Positions 8,699-17,103 of a stretch of 64,000 bases of DNA are shown here, piece after piece. The notes beneath the pieces are model-generated. The model saw only the letters and a list, made by a program, of their open reading frames with translations, had not been told where the DNA came from and searched no databases. The stretch lies in NCBI RefSeq assembly GCF_000305775.1, contig NC_018866.1:2065001-2129000 (forward strand), read 5' to 3'. Position 1 is the first letter of the stretch, and every line of letters starts with the position of its first letter. A program made the translations under genes and the position numbers. Source of the DNA: Dehalobacter sp. DCA (GTDB lineage: Bacteria > Bacillota > Desulfitobacteriia > Desulfitobacteriales > Syntrophobotulaceae).

Positions 8699-8764
8699 TC
8701 AAACGTCTAGACCTTGAGGACGACCTCAAAAAATTACGATAATAAAAAATTGGAGGAAAAAGAA

Positions 8765-9163
8765 ATGTTAAAGAAAATGTGTCTTCAAATGAAAAAGAAA
8801 AACAAAGGCTTTACACTAATTGAGCTGATTGTGGTTATTGCGATTCTGGGTATTTTGGCTGCTGTGTTGATTCCGCAGTTTACTGGATTCCAGGATAAAG
8901 CCCACAGCACACAGGTAATGGTTGAAGCTAAACAGATCGCCACTGCCGCAGACAGTCTTTATGTAGAGCTGGGAGCAGCACCAACAGCAGCTCAAATTGT
9001 TGCAGTAGCCGGACCTGATATTGCCGCAGCTGATATCACCGTTGGTGCTGTAGGTAGCGGACATGTTGGATTTGTCTATGTCACAACAGTAACTGGTTCA
9101 ACTAAAACATTTACCGCAACTAGAAATGCAGCCAATAACTATTCAATTGTCATTACCTATTAG
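8765..9163 (+). CDS. pilA: Type IV pilin (major pilin candidate 1)
   Basis: 132-residue prepilin. The leader MLKKMCLQMKKKNKG ends in Gly15. The mature protein starts FTLIELIVVIAILGILAAV, with the conserved Glu at +5 and a hydrophobic helix. The mature body is ~117 residues and small, with an Ala/Thr/Val-rich C-terminal half like Gram-positive type IVa pilins. The ATG at 8765 is chosen because GGAGG lies 8 bases upstream. An in-frame TTG at 8714 has no ribosome site. Its own promoter region and terminator suggest a strongly expressed single gene. It shares the STQV-EAK-IATAAD segment with the next pilin, so the two are paralogues. Confidence 0.92.
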   Translation: MLKKMCLQMKKKNKGFTLIELIVVIAILGILAAVLIPQFTGFQDKAHSTQVMVEAKQIATAADSLYVELGAAPTAAQIVAVAGPDIAAADITVGAVGSGHVGFVYVTTVTGSTKTFTATRNAANNYSIVITY

Positions 9164-9197
9164 TAGGTTTGTCTTATAGCAAATTATAATTTAATTC

Positions 9198-9232
9198 AAA
9201 GAGCTAACAGATTAACCTGTTGGCTCTTTTCT
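9198..9232 (+). terminator. Terminator of the first pilin gene
   Basis: A 12-bp stem AAGAGCTAACAG/CTGTTGGCTCTT with a five-base loop, followed by TTTTC. Confidence 0.85.
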
Positions 9233-9429
9233 TGGGACATACATACATTTAACTGTAAAATAACATAAGTTACAACAATTTCCCTGTCTCTTATACATCC
9301 GATATTTCAGTTAATTGAATTAATCATGACTTTCTTCGAAGTGATTTCACTCTTGATGAATAAAAAGATAACCTGTTCGTCTAATAATAGTTTGGTGAAT
9401 ATCCAGAATAATATTAAGGGGAAAAGAGT

Positions 9430-9852
9430 ATGCACCAAAATCTCGCTAATCAACTACTTATAACCCCACAAAAAAAACTAAACCGCGGCTTCACACTTGT
9501 TGAACTGATTTTAGCTATTGCAATTATTGGTATCCTTGCGGCAGCTGTGATTCCAAGCTTTTCTGGTTATCAGGAAAAAGCAAGAAGCACTCAAGTTTTG
9601 CTAGAGGCAAAGAAAATTGCCACTGCAGCTGATGGTCTTTTAGGGGGAGGGAAAACTTATGGTATCGTTGCTTCTACAACCGTGTTTACGGATGCTGATA
9701 TTTTAACCTTAGCTGGCTCAGATATTACAGGGACTATTTCATCCGGGTCTGTTTCAGGTGAGCATTTTATCTTTACCTATGACAAAACTATAGGTACAGC
9801 AGCTTATACTGCTTCCCGGGCTGCTACGGGGAAATTCAATATCACTTGGTAA
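9430..9852 (+). CDS. Type IV pilin (candidate 2)
   Basis: 140-residue prepilin paralogous to the upstream pilin. The leader is unusually long (20 residues, ending LNRG) and cleavage would expose FTLVELILAIAIIGILAAAV with Glu at +5. Residues after the helix (STQVLLEAKKIATAADG) match the first pilin, and the rest is divergent. The ATG at 9430 follows AAGGGG by 7 bases. The 197 bp between the pilin-1 terminator and this gene hold no repeat of the TGTAAA array, so control may differ. It may be a minor or alternative pilin. Confidence 0.9.
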   Translation: MHQNLANQLLITPQKKLNRGFTLVELILAIAIIGILAAAVIPSFSGYQEKARSTQVLLEAKKIATAADGLLGGGKTYGIVASTTVFTDADILTLAGSDITGTISSGSVSGEHFIFTYDKTIGTAAYTASRAATGKFNITW

Positions 9853-9923
9853 TAAATAATTCATGAATAGCTATGTAGAATACCTATAGCAGATCTCTAC
9901 TTCAAACAACGTATTGATAAAAG

Positions 9924-9957
9924 AAAAGAACTTGCATTGAACTTTGCTAGTTCTTTT
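9924..9957 (+). terminator. Terminator of the second pilin gene
   Basis: AAAAGAACT/AGTTCTTTT arms with an inner GCA/TGC pair, ending in TTTTC. Confidence 0.75.
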
Positions 9958-10044
9958 CATATCCTTAGGTAAGAATACTTCTTTAAAGATTTCATAATAG
10001 TGCAAAGGTTATCAAATATCCGGATGTTGTTATTTTATCTTACT

Positions 10045-10082
10045 GATAAAGAGCTAGCAAATTTTAATTACCAGCTCTCTAG
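10045..10082 (-). terminator. Weak terminator after the sigma-factor gene
   Basis: AGAGCT/AGCTCT arms with a 17-base loop, read on the minus strand into TTTATC. It is short and could be fortuitous, but it is the only hairpin at the end of the pilC-to-sigma operon. Confidence 0.35.
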
Positions 10083-10792
10083 TCTCTATTAATATTCTCC
10101 CTTAATATCTTTATACTTCGATCCTTCACCCTACTTACCTGTCACTGAGAGATTCCCAGCTGCGAAGCGACCTGCTGCTGTGTCATATCTTTAATGAAAA
10201 TCATTTGAACCACTTTTTGCTGGATATTCGTTAGCTTTTTTAATGCATGGTAAAGGGCAAGTTTATCCTCAATCGGAAGGTGAAATGTCTCATAGGCTGT
10301 ACTATGAATCCTTGAAGCATCAATCTCATCAAAACTAACAAAGCCCGCTCTCATAACTTCGATAACACTTTCTTCCTTAATTTTTAGCTCTTTGGCAATA
10401 TAATCTGTACCCGGTACATCGCCGTTTTCTTTCATATATTTTTGAACTTCATGTTCTACTTTGGCCTGAAGCTCAGCAATGCAACCCGGACGGTAGAAAG
10501 ATGCTTCTTTACGCGCCAGATGACGAACCTCCCCCATGATACAGTGAGAAGCAAACGTCATAAATCTAGTCTCCCTATCGGGGTCAAAATTACGCAAAGC
10601 TTTCATTAAACCCAGACTGCCAGCCTGAAAGAGATCGTCCTCGCAGCAGCCTCCGCCGTAGAGCCTTGCAAAATATTTGATCAGTCCCTTGCCTGCTTCA
10701 AGCACCTTTTCTGCTGATTCTTTATCTTTATGCTGATAGTAGTAGGCTGCTGCTTCATTGATCGTTTGATTCACTTGTCCGGTTTCTTCCAT
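10079..10792 (-). pseudogene. Sigma-70 family factor interrupted by an in-frame TGA
   Basis: A group-3-like sigma factor. Region 2 is visible (DDLFQAGSLGLMKALRNFDP, then RFMTFASHCIMGEVRH), a region 3 segment follows (GDVPGTDYIAKELKIKEES), and region 4 reads NIQQKVVQMIFIKDMTQQQVASQLGISQ. There a TGA at 10142-10144 stops translation. The same frame then continues QVSRVKDRSIKILREN to a TAG at 10079. This is exactly the recognition helix and end expected for region 4.2, where the residue after GISQ is usually Arg, so a CGA-to-TGA change explains it. The start ATG at 10792 has GGAGA 8 bases upstream. It is the last gene of the pil operon, so it once may have controlled pilus genes. The truncated product (to 10142) keeps core-binding regions but lacks the -35-contacting helix. 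Confidence 0.8.
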
Positions 10793-10860
10793 ACTACACT
10801 CTCCATAGGATATGATCATCCAGACTATTTACTTTACTAAAATCAACTGAGTAGGCTGCC

Positions 10861-11394
10861 CTACAAAGAAGACGGCAAGGTATACGAGAAACCGATACAG
10901 GAGCCTGAGGCGGTCGGAAACGTGCTTTTATGATAATTCAGCAGAATGACTTCTGTGGTGACATCATAATTGGCATCATCTTTATCCCTAATTGTAAAAA
11001 TGACCGAATTTGATTTGCCTGTGTTTGCAAAAGAAATCATAAATTTTTGGGTGCTATCAACTCCGGGCGCAGTGGCACTCGTTCCATTGTTATTGTAGTG
11101 GAAGAAACCTGAAGCATCCAGGTAAATATCGTTTCTGCCGGTGGCAGCGGTAGGCGTACTCGTCAGGAAGGTAAATGAATTGGCATAGCGTATCTGCTTG
11201 CTGATAAAATCGGCAGCCATGCGCACCTGGTATTGCCTATCGGCATTTACTTGTCCCTTGTGGAGAGCGGTTGTTCCGAATGTGATCATCGGGTAAATGA
11301 TCGCCACGACCAAAGCCATGATTGCTGTGACAGCCATCACTTCAAGCAAGGTAAAGCCCTTGCTCTTCCTTTGTGTTTTTATGCTGAATTTCAT
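10861..11394 (-). CDS. Minor pilin, PilW/GspJ-like
   Basis: 177 residues with the prepilin signature KSKGFTLLEVMAVTAIMALVVAI near the N-terminus (Gly14, Glu at +5). The C-terminal region has FISKQIRYANSFTF, typical of PilW/GspJ-type minor pilins that prime pilus assembly. It lies third from last in the minus-strand pil operon, 29 bp after the PilV-like gene. Family assignment within minor pilins is by position and pattern only. Confidence 0.85.
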   Translation of the reverse strand: MKFSIKTQRKSKGFTLLEVMAVTAIMALVVAIIYPMITFGTTALHKGQVNADRQYQVRMAADFISKQIRYANSFTFLTSTPTAATGRNDIYLDASGFFHYNNNGTSATAPGVDSTQKFMISFANTGKSNSVIFTIRDKDDANYDVTTEVILLNYHKSTFPTASGSCIGFSYTLPSSL

Positions 11395-11423
11395 GGGCTC
11401 CCCTCCTAGTCGTCTAAATTCTT

Positions 11424-11750
11424 TTATTTTCCGGGCTTGAAGTAATCAATCGAAACTTCTTTTCCGTTCACAGTAGCACTCTCGGCAGGCATTACTGTAC
11501 CACTAGCCGAAATCGTCGTCGCATCGGGCATCGTGATTGTAATCGTGGAAGGCGCTGCATTTATCGTATTGAGCTCTACCTCCACCTGGGACTGGGCTGT
11601 GAATGACGCATCATTGCGGTCTCTGGCCTGGACGATGACCCGTATGCCCATTGTGAAAACAGTAAGAAGGGACACTCCCATCACACCGATGATCGCCAGA
11701 GCGACAATGATCTCAATCAGCGTAAATCCTTTGGCCTTTTTTCGAAGCAT
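11424..11750 (-). CDS. Minor pilin, PilV/GspI-like
   Basis: 108 residues. The short leader MLRKKAKG is followed by FTLIEIIVALAIIGVMGVSLL, with Glu at +5, and the small C-terminal body has the TAQSQVEVELNTINA segment common in GspI/PilV proteins. It probably forms the tip complex with the neighbouring minor pilins. The ATG at 11750 is preceded by an AGGAGG-like site. Confidence 0.85.
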   Translation of the reverse strand: MLRKKAKGFTLIEIIVALAIIGVMGVSLLTVFTMGIRVIVQARDRNDASFTAQSQVEVELNTINAAPSTITITMPDATTISASGTVMPAESATVNGKEVSIDYFKPGK

Positions 11751-11786
11751 TGCGGTATCCCTCCTTAATAAATTATTATATTGCCA

Positions 11787-12971
11787 TTATTTAAGCCAAG
11801 CATCCCTTTGATACGTTTCAGCACCAATGATATCGTTCTGGTCTACCGTTGTGTCATTTGTTAATGTTACATGGCTGTTAGAAGTATCATCATATGTTCC
11901 TATTACCATTTTCCCTAGAAAAGTACCATTACCACCACCTGTTATATTGAACGAGGCATTTGGAGCATAAATACTCAGATGCTGATATGAAAAATTACCG
12001 CTGTTATCTGCAATTTGGTTGGTTCCATTATAATATAGATATAATGTGTTGCCATCAGGGACGTTGACTTGTGACCCCAATGTAAAATTAGTAATTGTAT
12101 CCGATATCAATATGTGAAGCTCTCCGCCCCCACCTGCAGGCCATGTTATATTGGCCATGATATCACTCAAATCAGTAACCGCAGTCGCAAGTACATGGTT
12201 GCCTGGGTCACTTGGGGTCGCGGTGACAACATATGGTGTTGGTGGATTATGGCCATGTCTTGGTGTCCCTAGCTGTGAATTATTATTTTCAGTTGGAAAA
12301 AGGTCCGTCTTGGTATTAGGAAATATAATTTTTTCATTAAGTCTCTGCGGAGTTCCACACATAGGATCTACGGAGTTATTTAAATATGTCTGAGTAGCAT
12401 CCGGTCCCAAAATTACATTTCCATTAACCGGGTTCCTGCCAAAGGTAATAGAACCGGCATTTGTCCCAATATCACCATTGACGGTGATATTGTTACCTAA
12501 ACTCATACTGTCATTGGCAAAAATTGTTGTATCTAATACTGTCCTTAAAGCCTGCTTTAATGTTAAACTTACCTTGACCGGAAGTGTACCAGTGGCGGTC
12601 GTCCCTGTGGACTCTAACAGCAAATCACCTCTGTATGGTCCGCTGGGTATCCGGCTGACATTCACTTGGAATGAACTAATAGTAGCCCCGGTCCCGATCG
12701 TTCCGGTTCCAGGTAATGTCTCAATTTTAAAGATCAGATCATCGACTACTCCTGAAATTGTCGTATTATTGCTGCTTTGTTCTATGATGTATGAAGCCAT
12801 GGCATCGGCTCCGGAACGTGCGGCATAGTAGGCCCGTTTATTCTCAACCTGGTTCGCAACCATCTTGGTTTCCCCGTAAGCAATACTCAGGATCGCAGTC
12901 CCCAGCAAAGATAAAACGACCAGCAAAACCATCGTCAGCACTAATGCATAACCATCCGATTTTTTTTTCAC
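11787..12971 (-). CDS. PilX-like pilus tip/assembly protein
   Basis: 394 residues. The N-terminus KKKSDGYALVLTMVLLVVLSLLGTAIL followed by NKRAYYAARSGADAM is the PilX N-terminal pattern; it lacks the Glu at +5 of classical pilins. Residues ~130-394 are beta-rich, with Gly/Asn/Thr-rich stretches (NNITVNGDIGTNAGSITFG) that look like a right-handed beta-helix or DUF-type surface domain. It is probably an exported tip-associated subunit. It lies between pilO and the PilV-like gene. Confidence 0.8.
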   Translation of the reverse strand: MKKKSDGYALVLTMVLLVVLSLLGTAILSIAYGETKMVANQVENKRAYYAARSGADAMASYIIEQSSNNTTISGVVDDLIFKIETLPGTGTIGTGATISSFQVNVSRIPSGPYRGDLLLESTGTTATGTLPVKVSLTLKQALRTVLDTTIFANDSMSLGNNITVNGDIGTNAGSITFGRNPVNGNVILGPDATQTYLNNSVDPMCGTPQRLNEKIIFPNTKTDLFPTENNNSQLGTPRHGHNPPTPYVVTATPSDPGNHVLATAVTDLSDIMANITWPAGGGGELHILISDTITNFTLGSQVNVPDGNTLYLYYNGTNQIADNSGNFSYQHLSIYAPNASFNITGGGNGTFLGKMVIGTYDDTSNSHVTLTNDTTVDQNDIIGAETYQRDAWLK

Positions 12972-13018
12972 ATGACTCCCTCCTTGTATTCCTATTATTG
13001 AAAGAAATCATTGTTATC

Positions 13019-13852
13019 TTAATTGAAAGGATCCGACTTTCCGTAACTGCCTTTAATCGTCCAAGCGTTGAATGGATCCTCGCCGTTATCAACTTTTTCC
13101 ACCGCATAGAAAGATACAGTCAGTATGAATTTTAGTCCTTTTTCATCTTCCTTGGCTTCGACGGCTTCCAGCGCAATCGCCCGGTTTAGTTTTTCCAGGC
13201 TGGTGACGACTGTTCGGTACTGGGCGTAGCTTCCTGTAAACTCAATTGTTGTAGGTAACCGGAGCACCGCATCGGCAGGTAAAGTCTTCTCTTCACCGGT
13301 AGTGGCGGTACTCTGAGAAGTACCTGCAGCAGAAGATATCTCTTTTGCCGGCTGGTCACTATAAGCCTGGTTAATGGTATTCGCTTCTTGCTGCAAGGAA
13401 TAAGCCGGAAGCAGATAACGGTTGTCCTCCGGCATCACGACCCCATTAACTTCGGGGTCAGAAAACTCGAGATTCGTCAACGTCGCGCCGCTTCCCTTCA
13501 CGATTTTCTCAACGAGCAGCACGTACTGCTCCTTATACGGGTAGACGCCGGGGAAGAAGGATTCAGAAGCCTCCATTCCGTTTGCTAATTGCGTTTCATA
13601 GGCCTTGACGATGCTTTGTTCATTTTCCAGGTCGCTTTTGGCTGCGGCTACTTTTTGTTTCATGACTTCTTTATCGGCTGTTAAACTTTCAAGGCTGGCA
13701 CTCATCGGAAGGTAAAGGACATAGTAGCTGATTGCGATGATAATCACAACCCCGAGAACCATCAGCAGCTTTTTATCCCGCTCGGTGATTTTGGCATCGA
13801 GTGATAATCTCCCAATCTTTTTCCCCTGCAAGTTTGGTTTCTGCAGCTTCAT
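13019..13852 (-). CDS. pilO: Pilus alignment-complex protein PilO
   Basis: 277 residues: a short cytoplasmic N-terminus, one membrane helix at about 28-50 (LLMVLGVVIIIAISYYVLYL), a coiled coil (about 52-92) and a periplasm-side ferredoxin-like domain. This matches PilO, longer than usual because of a Ser/Thr-rich insertion near residue 160-195. Its start ATG overlaps the pilN stop by one base (TAATG), so the pair is translationally coupled. Confidence 0.85.
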   Translation of the reverse strand: MKLQKPNLQGKKIGRLSLDAKITERDKKLLMVLGVVIIIAISYYVLYLPMSASLESLTADKEVMKQKVAAAKSDLENEQSIVKAYETQLANGMEASESFFPGVYPYKEQYVLLVEKIVKGSGATLTNLEFSDPEVNGVVMPEDNRYLLPAYSLQQEANTINQAYSDQPAKEISSAAGTSQSTATTGEEKTLPADAVLRLPTTIEFTGSYAQYRTVVTSLEKLNRAIALEAVEAKEDEKGLKFILTVSFYAVEKVDNGEDPFNAWTIKGSYGKSDPFN

Positions 13853-14418
13853 TATTTAGCCACCTCCTTCAATTCGCACAGAATGGAAAATTCATAGGCG
13901 GCTGTTTCTGTACCACTCTGAATAAACTGTACCTGCACCCTGGAAAAAAGTTCTGTTGCCTCCAGGTTATGGGCCAACTCGGCCACTGTCGCCGATGCCG
14001 GTACAGTGCCCTGCAAAATCACTTGATAGTCTTTGATTTCCAGAGATTTCAGGCTGACTGCTGCCGGAATCGTCTTTTGAATTGTATTCAGGAATTCACT
14101 GCTGACTTTAGTGGCCAGCGTAATTTTTTGTTTAGCCTGATTTACTTGCACCGTATAGGTGATTAAATTCTCGGTTGCTGCTTTCTTGGCCTGAATGTCT
14201 GTCAGCTTCGCTTTGTTTTCCGGAGCATTCAGAAAGGCCTCGCCTTTATTAATCGCGTAAGAACAATAGAGCATCCTTGCTCCCATAATGCCGTAGAACA
14301 GTACAACAACAAGAATTACGCCGAGAATGGCTCCGTAGGATCTTCTGATTTTTTTCTTCTGGGCCAGTTTCTGTTTTTCAAATGTTGAAAAAAAGTTAAA
14401 ATCATTCATTTTAGTCAC
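13852..14418 (-). CDS. pilN: Pilus alignment-complex protein PilN
   Basis: 188 residues: an N-terminal MNDFNFFS segment, which in the family binds PilM; one membrane helix at about 27-48; a short coiled coil; and a C-terminal alpha/beta domain with the YQVILQGTVPASATVAELAHNLE pattern of PilN. It lies 6 bp after pilM and overlaps pilO. The internal order pilM-pilN-pilO is that of type IV pilus loci generally. Confidence 0.87.
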   Translation of the reverse strand: MTKMNDFNFFSTFEKQKLAQKKKIRRSYGAILGVILVVVLFYGIMGARMLYCSYAINKGEAFLNAPENKAKLTDIQAKKAATENLITYTVQVNQAKQKITLATKVSSEFLNTIQKTIPAAVSLKSLEIKDYQVILQGTVPASATVAELAHNLEATELFSRVQVQFIQSGTETAAYEFSILCELKEVAK

Positions 14419-14424
14419 CTGCTC

Positions 14425-15630
14425 TCAAAGCCTGATCAGCGCAGCGGAGGCATTAACATAGTCTCCGGGTGCCTGTTCATGGTCAATATACTGAATGTTA
14501 CTGATCATCTGAAGCCGGTCAACTTTCAAACCGAGCCCCTGTGACAGGTACTCTGGTATTCCTGTAAGACTGGCTCCTCCACCGATCAGGTAGATTTGGC
14601 TCAAATCCTTAGAGCCGCTCCTGTTCGCAAAAAACTGCATAACCTTTCGGATTTCTTCGAGCAGTTCTCCGTAAAGCGGTTTCACAGCGGCTAGTGCTTC
14701 CTCTTTAGTAAAAACTTTTCCTTGTTCTATGGGCCGAATCCCTTCAACCGTGTTCTCAGCTGAATCGGAAACAGGTTCTTCCATATTTTCGGTTAGACCT
14801 TTCTTTTTAATCACAAATGTATGGCCTTTCTTTTTTACGGCAAGGGATCTGTTCTCGGTTCTCTCCGTTACGCCTGCTTCCGAAGCAATGCGCTCTTGTT
14901 TATCGGAAAGAAACTCCAGTTTCTTTTCTTCAGCCTTCTCTTCGGATAAGGCAAATAGGCCTGCAAGCAGGCGGTCCACCGCTTTTCCACCGAAGCTGAT
15001 TGAGCGGAAGAAATTCAGGCTGCCCTGAGAGATCAGATAGATCATCGTCCCGGAATATCCAATATCTAAAATGATATAGTTGTTCGACAAATCGTTGTTA
15101 ATCGCAGTCTGTTCGTTGAAAATTTTAGAAATAACATTCGCGTGAATGTCCAGGGCGACTGGTTTCAGCTTAAGGCTATCAAGAAGGTCGTAATACGCAT
15201 GCGCTATTTCCTTATTCATGACCGCTGCCCGTACCTTGACTTTTTTCATTCCGCCGGTCTCTGTCTCACCGATCTTGCGGTACTCGACCAGATCGGTATC
15301 CGTCATACCGAAAAATTGAATAATTTCATTCTTAATCATTGCTTCGAGTTCTTGCTCATTTCCTGAAGGAACCTCAAATTCACGAATAATCACGCTGTTG
15401 GAGTTAAACGTGATCAGGGCATCTTTAGTGGAAGTATTCAGAGAAGCAAGCACTTCCTGCATGGCTGAGGTCAGTACTTCTTTATTCGTAATCAAACCGT
15501 CAGAGAGTACGCCTTTCGGAAGCCCGATGCTGGCACTTCGCAGTATTCTGACAGTATTTCCTTCCGTCTGGCCGACAACAGCGTGAATATTTCTTGTTCC
15601 AAGATCAAAGGACAGATATGCAGCAGTCAA
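14425..15630 (-). CDS. pilM: Pilus assembly protein PilM (actin-like ATPase)
   Basis: 401 residues with the actin/FtsA-like fold: phosphate-1 motif SFDLGTRNIHAVVG at the N-terminus, phosphate-2 ILDIGYSGTMIY near residue 190, and adenosine motif IYLIGGGASLTGI near residue 355. A charged insertion (about residues 230-300, rich in Glu and Lys) makes it longer than standard PilM (about 350). It should sit on the inner membrane face and bind the PilN N-terminus. Translation starts at TTG 15630 after GAGGGGG. Confidence 0.9.
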   Translation of the reverse strand: MTAAYLSFDLGTRNIHAVVGQTEGNTVRILRSASIGLPKGVLSDGLITNKEVLTSAMQEVLASLNTSTKDALITFNSNSVIIREFEVPSGNEQELEAMIKNEIIQFFGMTDTDLVEYRKIGETETGGMKKVKVRAAVMNKEIAHAYYDLLDSLKLKPVALDIHANVISKIFNEQTAINNDLSNNYIILDIGYSGTMIYLISQGSLNFFRSISFGGKAVDRLLAGLFALSEEKAEEKKLEFLSDKQERIASEAGVTERTENRSLAVKKKGHTFVIKKKGLTENMEEPVSDSAENTVEGIRPIEQGKVFTKEEALAAVKPLYGELLEEIRKVMQFFANRSGSKDLSQIYLIGGGASLTGIPEYLSQGLGLKVDRLQMISNIQYIDHEQAPGDYVNASAALIRL

Positions 15631-15659
15631 GTATATTCCCCCTCTTATGTAAAATTTAC

Positions 15660-16868
15660 TTAAATATTCTGATAGGCGCCATACATCGCCGAAACAATCG
15701 ACAGAACAATAAAGCCGATCACGACCGCCATCACAACGATCAAGGCCGGTTCAAACAGCGCCAGCATACGCTGAATTGCCACATCAGCTTCCTCGTCATA
15801 ATAGGCAGACGTTCTTTCCAAAATACTCTCCAGTGAGCCGGATTCCTCGCCGATGCTGATCATGGAATAAATCATCGGCGGAAACACCCCGATCTTGCGG
15901 ATGGACTGCGAGATTGTCGCTCCTTTGCTCATATCCTCTTTGGCAGCTAACAGACCGTCACTGACTACTTTATTCCCAAGCACTTTCGCGGTGATTTCTA
16001 TACAGTTCAGCAAAGGAATCCCGCTGCTTAACAGCGTGGAAAGGGTACGGGCCATCCTGGCGGACATGATCTTGATGGAAGTCGACTTTACAACAGGGAT
16101 TTTCAGTTTCATTCCATCCCATTTCAGTCTTCCAGAATCGGTCTTAATGTATTGTCTTGTTGCAAAAACAACCGCTGCAATCACAATAATTAAAATGTAC
16201 CAATAAGACCTCATAAAGTTACTGATTCCCATAAGGATTCTGGTTGTCAACGGCAGGGTTGTGCCGGTAGATTCAAACATGGCGGTAAACGTCGGCAGCA
16301 CAAAAGTCATCAATATAATAACCACAATGATCATTACGCCGGTTAAGATGGCCGGGTATGTCATGGAAGAAATCATTTTTGTCCGAAGCTTTCGTTCCTT
16401 TTCAAAATGATCAGTCATCTTATTCAGTACGAGATCGAGCTTACCGCTAGCCTCACCGGACTCAATCATATTAATCAGGATTTCAGGAAATGCCTGCCCC
16501 TGCTTGCGCATAGCTTCGGAAAGCATGTCCCCTTTTTGTACTGCTTCATAGACTCTGAGGACTACAGCTTTAAGCTTTTTGCTTTCTGTCTGCTGGTAAA
16601 TGACATCGAGGGCTTTAATGACCGTTACACCGGCTGTTAACAGCGCATGAAACTGATTGCAGAATACGACAAGATCTTTGACTTTCAACTTGATCGGCTT
16701 GTCCTTACTGATCGCCTTTTGGACATTTTGCCGTTTTTCATTGACTTCGATACAGAAAAGCTGTTGCTCTTTGAGCTGCCGGTAAAAGTTCTGAATACTG
16801 TCGGCTTCCAAAACGCCTGTCGTTCTCTGGCCGGAAAAGTCTTTGGCGACATACGAATATAAGGGCAT
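15660..16868 (-). CDS. pilC: Type IV pilus inner-membrane platform protein PilC
   Basis: 402 residues with two copies of the T2SSF/GspF domain (LVVFCNQFHALLTAGV... and MARTLSTLLSSGIPLLNCIE...), each followed by a membrane helix (about 165-190 and 370-395) and one central helix near 215. PilC couples the PilB and PilT motors to pilin insertion. It is the first gene of the minus-strand pil operon, with an AAAGGAAG site before ATG 16868 and a structured, box-containing leader upstream. Confidence 0.95.
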   Translation of the reverse strand: MPLYSYVAKDFSGQRTTGVLEADSIQNFYRQLKEQQLFCIEVNEKRQNVQKAISKDKPIKLKVKDLVVFCNQFHALLTAGVTVIKALDVIYQQTESKKLKAVVLRVYEAVQKGDMLSEAMRKQGQAFPEILINMIESGEASGKLDLVLNKMTDHFEKERKLRTKMISSMTYPAILTGVMIIVVIILMTFVLPTFTAMFESTGTTLPLTTRILMGISNFMRSYWYILIIVIAAVVFATRQYIKTDSGRLKWDGMKLKIPVVKSTSIKIMSARMARTLSTLLSSGIPLLNCIEITAKVLGNKVVSDGLLAAKEDMSKGATISQSIRKIGVFPPMIYSMISIGEESGSLESILERTSAYYDEEADVAIQRMLALFEPALIVVMAVVIGFIVLSIVSAMYGAYQNI

Positions 16869-16891
16869 TATTTCACTTCCTTTATGTCAAT

Positions 16892-16931
16892 TTTACATTT
16901 TTTTTACATTTATTTTACATATTTTTTACAT
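16892..16931 (-). promoter_or_regulatory. Four ATGTAAA boxes at 11-bp spacing upstream of pilC
   Basis: On the plus strand TTTACAT occurs at 16892, 16903, 16914 and 16925, an exact 11-bp period. Read with the operon, each is ATGTAAA. They lie between the likely promoter (16980-17008) and the pilC ribosome site, that is, in the untranslated leader. Each unit also makes an AUG directly followed by UAA. Confidence 0.55.
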
Positions 16932-16979
16932 TCTTTCATAACTCTTATATTTCATTTTTAGAAATAATTATACAATTTT

Positions 16980-17008
16980 ATTATACTACCAAATAGTATA
17001 AATTGTAA
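16980..17008 (-). promoter_or_regulatory. Probable promoter of the pilC operon with overlapping palindrome
   Basis: Minus strand TTACAA (17003-17008), 17-bp spacer, TATAAT (16980-16985). The perfect inverted repeat TTATACTA-CCAAA-TAGTATAA (16981-17001) covers the -10 and spacer, a good operator candidate. Confidence 0.55.
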
Positions 17009-17103
17009 GTTTTTTCTTTAATTTGTCATTGACAAAATCTTGACAAGTTATACTTCTGGTAGTTCTCTTCACTCTTATCTATTACTTCATACCTCAACTC
17101 CGC

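Noticed and set aside
9285-9305. CTGTCTCTTATACA followed by TCCG, resembling the start of the Tn5 mosaic end used in sequencing kits
   Set aside because: The match stops after 14 bases and there is no second end or adapter nearby; chance or a trivial resemblance is more likely. Read inspection would settle it.
10142-10144. TGA read as selenocysteine in the sigma factor
   Set aside because: The position is Arg in homologous sigma factors, and I see no selenocysteine insertion hairpin downstream; a nonsense change is simpler.
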